A stretch of DNA of 64,000 nucleotides from positions 529,543 through 593,542 of the forward strand of contig DYIU01000002.1 of the NCBI GenBank assembly GCA_020723485.1, given 5' to 3'. Each line of letters starts with the position of its first letter. Positions within the stretch are counted from its first letter, which is position 1. The notes beneath the pieces are model-generated. The model searched no databases. It was not told where the DNA came from and saw nothing but the letters and a program-made list of their open reading frames with translations. Source of the stretch: Acidimicrobium ferrooxidans (GTDB lineage: Bacteria > Actinomycetota > Geothermincolia > Fen-727 > Anoxymicrobiaceae). Both the position numbers and the translations under genes were made by a program. Below, in pieces: positions 58,096-64,000 of the stretch.

Positions 58096-58602
58096 TCAGC
58101 GCGGCGGCGGCACTACGAACTGCTCGAGGGGATGCCGCACGCCCGCCCTCTCTCTCGGCACCGGGCGTCCCACTGCGACCAGCGCGACGAACTCCAGGGC
58201 GTCCGGCACCCTGAGAGCGCGCTCGACGGCCTGGCGCCTGGCCAGTATCTCGCCGAGCCAGCAGGCGCCCAGACCGATGTCGTGGGCGGCAAGCAGCACG
58301 TTCTGGATCGCGGCGCCGGCGGACATCAGGTCCTTCGTGCGGTCGTACGTGGCATCCGAGTCCATGAACACGGCGATGAGCGCCGCGGCGCCGGCGACCA
58401 CGCCGCGGTACTTCGTCATCCCGGACAGCTCATCTATGAGCCGCCGCTCGGTTATGACCATGAAACGCCAGGGCTGGTTGTTCAGCCCGGAAGGGGCCCA
58501 GCGACCCGCCTCGATGAGGATGTCGAGCTCCGGTCCGGTCACCTCTTCACCGGTGAATTCGCGGATGCTGCGCCTGTCCTCGATTGCCCTGCGCGTCTCC
58601 AT
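58096..58602 (-). CDS. Nitroreductase family protein
   Basis: METRRAIEDRRSIREFTGEEV...GRWAPSGLNNQPWRFMVI...GLGACWLGEI. Confidence 0.92.
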   Translation of the reverse strand: METRRAIEDRRSIREFTGEEVTGPELDILIEAGRWAPSGLNNQPWRFMVITERRLIDELSGMTKYRGVVAGAAALIAVFMDSDATYDRTKDLMSAGAAIQNVLLAAHDIGLGACWLGEILARRQAVERALRVPDALEFVALVAVGRPVPRERAGVRHPLEQFVVPPPR

Positions 58603-58604
58603 CG

Positions 58605-60275
58605 CTACTCCGTGACCTCCATCAGTGGAAGGCTGATGCTGGCGGCGCGCCCGGAGTCGTGATGGACCTGATACCTGGAGGGCACCAGCGACGGGAACAC
58701 GAACATCGGGTCGGCCGCGCACAGCACCAGCCTCGCCCGGTGCCCCTTCTTGAAGCGGTGCGCACAGGCTATGAGCTCGAAATCGTACTCCTCGGCCTGA
58801 CCCGGACTCATCTCGCTCTTCATCATGGCGCTGTGGGTGACCAGACGGCAGAAACCCCGCGGGGAGACGTCGTACAGCAGCGCGTTGAGCTGGCATTCGT
58901 GCGTGGTGGAGCTCGCGTACACCCTCAAGCGCGGGACTCCCACCAGGGCCGTGTCCGAGGCGAACGGTTCGGAAGTAAACGCGAGGCTGTCACCGGGGAC
59001 TGAGAACGGCACCCCCGGTACAGGCATGTTGTTTATCGCGTTCAGGCGTACCAGGGACGGCCCGGACGAGTGGAGGCTGCTCACCGTGTTGTTGATGATG
59101 CTCTCCGGCGGCTCGTGGCCGTCAGGCGCGATCTGCGACAGCGCCCCTGCGCTCTCCGCGGCCGCTCCCGTCAGGTAGAAGGTGACGTCGACGAAGCCCT
59201 CAGGCGGCCAGTTCTCCGACGTCCCCATCCGCCCGTTCCACGGCTGGTAGAAGGTGACCGCCGGCTCGGAGTCGATCCCGTTGGCCCTGTCGTCCTTCAG
59301 CCAGTAGTCGAACCAGCGCCTTGCTTCGTCCCATATCCTGTTAGGAACCAGGTAGTCCCCCCTCCCGGGGTCCAGACCGTGGAGGCCGTTGGAGATGTGG
59401 AGCCGCTTGGGCACGTTCAGCCTGCCGTAGAAATCGAGCACCTGGTTGGGCTCGAACAGGTCGTCGTTCCACGAGTGGACTAGGAACATCGGGCAGGTGA
59501 CCTTGTCCACGTCGTGGATGGCCGACCGCGCCTCCAGCTCTCCGCGGAGCTTCCTGGGGTTCCACTCTACGATGAACGTCCACAGCCACCGCACGAGGTC
59601 GTTTCGCGGGTCGAACCTGTGGCCCCATATGCCGCCGAGGAAGAGGGCCACGCTCCACGGGGCCTTCCAGCAGTCGTTGGGGAGCAGGGAGTAGTAGAGG
59701 TCGGTCCACCCGTTCATCGGGGCCGCGGCCTTTATGCGCTCGTCGCGAGTAGCAGCCATATACGAATGGCCCCCGCCGTACGAGATGCCCGTGATGCCTA
59801 TGCGGTCGGCGTCGACCGGGAAGCCCTGAGCCGGGTCGGTCAGCCAGTCGATCACGTCCTCGAGGTCGCAGAGCTCCTTGTCGGGGGCCGCGCAGCACAC
59901 CTGGTCGCCGGACCCGCCCCAACCCCTGCAGGTGTAGGTCAGGACCACGTAGCCACGTCGCGCGAACGGCGCCGCGTAGAGCAGGTCGCACTGAAGTCGT
60001 GAGAACATCCAGGAGTGCACCATTATCACCGCGGGGAACGGGCCTTCGCCCTCCGGCGTCCACACGCTGGCGATGAGCCGCGTGCCGTCCCGGGCCGTGA
60101 CCTTGTGCTTCCTCCGCTGGTAGGGGCTCGGAAGCCTGCCCTCTTCCTCGAGTTTTCGCGCATCCGCGCCGCGAAGCGCTTTCCATACTCCATAGAGCGC
60201 CCTCGCCAGCAGGAGCGCCGGCAGTAGAGCGAGCGCGCGCCATCGCCTGGCCATACCGGGTTTCTTCTTCTTCAC
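58605..60275 (-). CDS. CocE/NonD family hydrolase
   Basis: RDGTRLIASVWTPEGEGPFPAVIMVHSW; GITGISYGGGHSYMAATRDERIKAAAPMNGWTD; C-terminal jelly-roll. Confidence 0.9.
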   Translation of the reverse strand: MKKKKPGMARRWRALALLPALLLARALYGVWKALRGADARKLEEEGRLPSPYQRRKHKVTARDGTRLIASVWTPEGEGPFPAVIMVHSWMFSRLQCDLLYAAPFARRGYVVLTYTCRGWGGSGDQVCCAAPDKELCDLEDVIDWLTDPAQGFPVDADRIGITGISYGGGHSYMAATRDERIKAAAPMNGWTDLYYSLLPNDCWKAPWSVALFLGGIWGHRFDPRNDLVRWLWTFIVEWNPRKLRGELEARSAIHDVDKVTCPMFLVHSWNDDLFEPNQVLDFYGRLNVPKRLHISNGLHGLDPGRGDYLVPNRIWDEARRWFDYWLKDDRANGIDSEPAVTFYQPWNGRMGTSENWPPEGFVDVTFYLTGAAAESAGALSQIAPDGHEPPESIINNTVSSLHSSGPSLVRLNAINNMPVPGVPFSVPGDSLAFTSEPFASDTALVGVPRLRVYASSTTHECQLNALLYDVSPRGFCRLVTHSAMMKSEMSPGQAEEYDFELIACAHRFKKGHRARLVLCAADPMFVFPSLVPSRYQVHHDSGRAASISLPLMEVTE

Positions 60276-60351
60276 CTGCGCACCTCCATCGATACCGCCA
60301 GCGACGAAGTGAGTCTATAGGAAAGGAGTGCCCAGGAGAAGTGCACAAAAG

Positions 60352-60379
60352 GGGTCAGGTCGTTTTGTTGCATTTGCAT
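60352..60379. repeat. Solo REP-like half-site GGGGTCAGGTCGTTTTGTTGCATTTGCA
   Basis: Closely resembles the arms of the 32320-32414 REPIN-like element. Confidence 0.65.
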
Positions 60380-60446
60380 GTTCCGTCAGCAGATCCTCGG
60401 CAGCTGCTCGCCGGAGGGCATGTCCCCGCCCGGAAAAGCCGACCAC

Positions 60447-61589
60447 CTACTCGGTCTGCCGGGAGCTTCCCGTCACCGGCGGGATCCTGTTGAAGAGCGG
60501 CTTCTTGACAGCGCCGAATCTCGCCCTGGCGGTGTAACGATCGATGGCTACTGTGAGCACGTTCCAGGTGAGTATGGATATCGCGACGCCCTCCGGCCAA
60601 GGCGTGTGCAGCCTGACGAGCCCTATGCAGACGCCTATCCCGACCGCATAAATCCACTTTCCGCGCCTGGTGACAGGACTGGTCACCCAGTCGGTCGCCA
60701 TGTAGAAAGCGCCTAGAAAGAGCCCGCCGGCGAGCATCTGGTACAGCGGCTGTTCCCACTCCACGACGAATAACAGCAGTGCCCCACCAAGCACCCCGAC
60801 CGGAATCCGCCAGTCTATCGTCCGGCGGTATATCAGGTAGAGCCCCCCCAGCAGAAGGAGCAGGACAGAGACCTCACCGATGCTGCCCGACCTGAGACCC
60901 AGGAACAGCGAGTGGTGACCCGGTGCGCCCGTGGACGTGAGCCAGGTCGCCCCAACAGGAGTAGCCCCCGTGGTCGTGTCAACCACAATCCTGCCGTTTT
61001 GGATCAGGGACAGAGGGGTTGCATGCGATACAGCGTCCAGGGGGGTGCCGGCGATGGTCTTGTAGACTATGCGCTGTCCGCCCTCGTTCTCGATGAACGC
61101 CTGTATCGGGGTGAAAAAACCGATTCCCCGCCACCAGAACGGCTTTACGAACTTCGTGGTGTAGATGAACAGCGGGGATATCATAATCGCTATCCTGCCA
61201 AAAAGGGCCGGATTGAATATGTTCTTTCCAAGGCCCCCGAACAGCTCCTTGCCCACGGCTACCGCGATGAAGGAGCCTATAGCCACCACCCACAGGGGAG
61301 TGGCTACCGGCAGGAGGAAAGCCAGGAGCAGGCCAGTAAGAACAGCGCTCAGGTCATGCAGCGTCGCCTTCCTGCCGAGAATCCACCTCATCACGAGCTC
61401 CGTGAGCATCGCCGTCGCTACGCTAACGACCATCACCACGAACGCCTGAAACCCGAAGACTATGACCGCCCATACTGCCGCTGGCATCAGGGCGATGAGC
61501 ACGTCCAGCATCGCGCGCTCGATCGTCTGGCCCCTCTCGTGCAGGTGGGGCGAGACCGCCGAATCGTCCCATTTGCCGACTGTGGGCAT
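60447..61589 (-). CDS. rnfD: RnfD-like protein (second copy)
   Basis: KELFGGLGKNIFNPALFGRIAIM, SHATPLSL, AFYMATDWVTSPVTRRGKWIYAVG; start trimmed to MPTVGKWDD. Confidence 0.88.
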   Translation of the reverse strand: MPTVGKWDDSAVSPHLHERGQTIERAMLDVLIALMPAAVWAVIVFGFQAFVVMVVSVATAMLTELVMRWILGRKATLHDLSAVLTGLLLAFLLPVATPLWVVAIGSFIAVAVGKELFGGLGKNIFNPALFGRIAIMISPLFIYTTKFVKPFWWRGIGFFTPIQAFIENEGGQRIVYKTIAGTPLDAVSHATPLSLIQNGRIVVDTTTGATPVGATWLTSTGAPGHHSLFLGLRSGSIGEVSVLLLLLGGLYLIYRRTIDWRIPVGVLGGALLLFVVEWEQPLYQMLAGGLFLGAFYMATDWVTSPVTRRGKWIYAVGIGVCIGLVRLHTPWPEGVAISILTWNVLTVAIDRYTARARFGAVKKPLFNRIPPVTGSSRQTE

Positions 61590-61597
61590 GTCCCTCG

Positions 61598-62980
61598 TCA
61601 CTCCCTCGTCCTCGCAAGGGCGGCTTTTGCCGAGCGTACGTACCTGACGTGCGGGATGAATGCCGGGCATGTGTACGAACAGCACCCGCACTCGAAGCAG
61701 TCCAGCGCCCCCCACATCTGAGCCTTGGGCCATTCCTCTTCCTGGACCGCATCGACGATGAAATTGGGCAGGAGGAACATCGGGCAGGCGTCCACGCACT
61801 TTCCACACCGCACGCACGCCCGCTCTTCCCGCTCATACTCAGGCAATAGCGGGAGCGCGATTATACCTGACATCCCTTTCACAAGCGGTGATTGCGCCGA
61901 GCCCTGAGCCCAGCCGGTCATGGGCCCGCCGGCAATGACCCTCGCCGGTTCGGCCGCAAGCCCTCCGGCGACCCCGAGAAGAAACCCGAGGGGAGACCCG
62001 AGCCTCGCAAGGTAATTGCCCGGCCTCGCCACGAGGGGCCCAGTTATCGTGACCACCCTCTCGTAGAGTGGCTTGCCGGTAGCCGCAGCCTCGTATAGCG
62101 CGACGGCCGTGCCCGCGTTCTGAACCAGGCAACCGACTTCGGACGGGAGCTTGCCTGGAGGAACGTCCCTCCCGGTGAGGACGTGTATCAGCTGCTTCTC
62201 GGAGCCCTGCGGGAACTTAACATCGAGTGCTGCAGCATGGACCTCGGCACATGAAGAAGCCGCGGCCCTGACGCTCTCCACCGCGTCCATCTTGTCGGCC
62301 TCGATGCCTATGATGCCCCGTCGGGCGTCCACAGCGCGCATGAACAACCTCAGGCCTCCGACCAGCTCCGGTGCGCGCTCCAGCATAAGGCGGTGGTCGC
62401 ACGTCAGGTACGGCTCACATTCGCACCCGTTCACTATCACGGTATCGATCGCCTTGTCTGCAGGCGGTGTCAGCTTCACGTGCGTAGGGAACGCGGCTCC
62501 CCCCATCCCGACCAGTCCTGCTTCCCGGGCCACCACGCGTACTCGCTCGGCGGTCAGCCCGCCGGGGCGTTCCCGTGGCGATGCTTCCCGTCCTGGCTGC
62601 TCTGAGTCCACGGCTATCACGACGCACAGGGCAGACTTTCCCCTGAAGTCGGGCACGTCAGCCACGGCTTCAACCGTCCCCGCGGCAGGGGCATGAACCG
62701 GGGCCGCTATGAATGCCCCGGAATCGCCTATGACCTGTCCTAGTTCCACGTGCTCGCCCGGGGTTACTACTGCTTCGTTTGGAGCGCCGATGTGCTGGGT
62801 AAGCGGTACTGACAGGACCGGCGGCAGGGGCGCCCGGAGCACTGCCTTCGACGAGGTCTCAGCCTTGTTTCGTCCGGGATGTACCCCGCCCTTGAAAGTC
62901 CTCGTGCGTCTGATGCTCAAACCCGGTTCCTCGAAGTGTCTCTCATCGCTGATTGATTCCGGTTCCTCGTCCTCGCCCAC
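61598..62980 (-). CDS. rnfC: RnfC-like protein (second copy)
   Basis: KGGVHPGRNK, IAAPVHAPAAGTV, GMGGAAFPTHVKLTPPADK, CVRCGKCVDACPMF...CFECGCCSYTCPAF. Confidence 0.9.
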   Translation of the reverse strand: MGEDEEPESISDERHFEEPGLSIRRTRTFKGGVHPGRNKAETSSKAVLRAPLPPVLSVPLTQHIGAPNEAVVTPGEHVELGQVIGDSGAFIAAPVHAPAAGTVEAVADVPDFRGKSALCVVIAVDSEQPGREASPRERPGGLTAERVRVVAREAGLVGMGGAAFPTHVKLTPPADKAIDTVIVNGCECEPYLTCDHRLMLERAPELVGGLRLFMRAVDARRGIIGIEADKMDAVESVRAAASSCAEVHAAALDVKFPQGSEKQLIHVLTGRDVPPGKLPSEVGCLVQNAGTAVALYEAAATGKPLYERVVTITGPLVARPGNYLARLGSPLGFLLGVAGGLAAEPARVIAGGPMTGWAQGSAQSPLVKGMSGIIALPLLPEYEREERACVRCGKCVDACPMFLLPNFIVDAVQEEEWPKAQMWGALDCFECGCCSYTCPAFIPHVRYVRSAKAALARTRE

Positions 62981-63100
62981 TGCCGGTCCCGGTGCCAGGT
63001 GCTGCCCGGTTTATTCTAGGCACCGGTTGGGATTCCTCCGGGTTCACGGTGGGCGGCGTTTCGAAGCACTTTTCCAGGAAGACTGTTATAACATATAGCG

Positions 63101-63385
63101 ATGATATCTATTAGAATTACTGATACAGGTCAGGAATGCGAGGTTACTTTCATGGGCCAACCTCAAGGACTCATCGTCTTCGACTCGACAAATACCGCCC
63201 TGAGGGTCGAGAAGGTCCTCAAGGACGCAGGGGTGCAATGCGCGGTGATACCCACTCCTCTCGAGATAACCGCCGACTGCGGCATTTCACTGCTGCTGAA
63301 GGAGCCGTGGGTCGAAAAAGCGAAAGAAGCTCTGGCGGCCGCTTCATGCGATGGATACAAGCTCGTCTTTCCGTTCGAGCGCTGA
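63101..63385 (+). CDS. DUF3343 (putative Se/S carrier-like) protein
   Basis: GLIVFDSTNTALRVEKVLKDAGVQCAVIPTPLEITADCGISLLL; immediately upstream of selD. Confidence 0.82.
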   Translation: MISIRITDTGQECEVTFMGQPQGLIVFDSTNTALRVEKVLKDAGVQCAVIPTPLEITADCGISLLLKEPWVEKAKEALAAASCDGYKLVFPFER

Positions 63386-63407
63386 CGGGGCGTCAGGGGG
63401 TGAGAAG

Positions 63408-64000
63408 TTGACCGAGAAGGTGAGGCTGACCGCCTACTCGCGCAGGGCCGGGTGAGCGGCAAAGATAGGTCCGGGCGACCTGCAGCGGATATTGAACAGC
63501 CTGCCCGAGGAGACCGCGCCCGAGCTGCTGTCTTCGGCGCTGTCCGGGGAGGACGCCGGCGTCTACCTGCTCTCGGAGCGAACGGCGCTCGTGCAGACGG
63601 TCGACTTCTTTCCGCCCATCGTCGATGACCCGTACACGTTCGGCCAGATAACCGCGGCCAACGCGATGAGCGACATCTACGCAATGGGCGGCAAGCCTTT
63701 GACGGCGTTGAACATCCTGGCCTACCCCTGCGGGCTCGAGGTCAACGTCATCGAGAGGATACTGCTCGGAGGGCACGACAAGGTGCACGAGGCGGGCGCC
63801 GTGGTCGCGGGCGGGCACACGATCGAAGACGACGAGCTCAAGTACGGCCTATGTGTCACCGGCATCGTGGACCCCGCCGAGATGACGTCGATATCGGGTG
63901 CGCGCCCCGGTGACACCCTGTTGCTCACGAAACCGGTGGGCACCGGAATCCTGTCCACGGCCCTCAAGGCCGGCCTCATCGATGAGGACGGCATGCGCGA
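63408..64000 (+). CDS. selD: Selenide, water dikinase SelD (5' part; in-frame UGA = Sec at codon 16; truncated by window end)
   Basis: TTG start then LTEKVRLTAYSRRAG-U-AAKIGPGDLQRIL...VQTVDFFPPIVDDPYTFGQITAANAMSDIYAMGGKPLTALNI; TGA at 63453-63455. Confidence 0.9.

Overview
High-GC bacterial window (gene content suggests an anaerobic actinobacterial-type lineage; taxonomy is inference), densely coded on both strands. Main contents: a TetR / FGGY-kinase / RuBisCO-like-protein operon; a queD-DUF366-queE operon; a flavin/electron-transfer island (NusG-II protein, Gx transporter, EcfA1A2T, complete rnfCDGEAB, apbE, RseC-like); an acyl-CoA cluster; murT-gatD; a repeat-rich surface protein; two tRNA genes (Arg-CCG, Val-CAC); a UGA-containing GrdB-like selenoprotein; a GH3 enzyme; adenine deaminase; a compact 4-gene group-4-hydrogenase-like complex; a second orphan rnfCD pair; and DUF3343-selD with a second in-frame UGA. 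The most unusual signal is at the two tRNA genes. Each is followed, 22-23 nt after its encoded CCA, by an inverted copy of its own T-arm/acceptor 3' half that starts at the same tRNA position (complement of C70). Then comes a homologous GC-rich hairpin core, then a direct copy of the T-arm to CCA. The Val locus carries a second, degenerate unit in tandem. I do not recognise this as a described element family. REP/REPIN-like GGGGTCAGRYC repeats occur at four intergenic sites. All assignments are by reading; no database search was possible.
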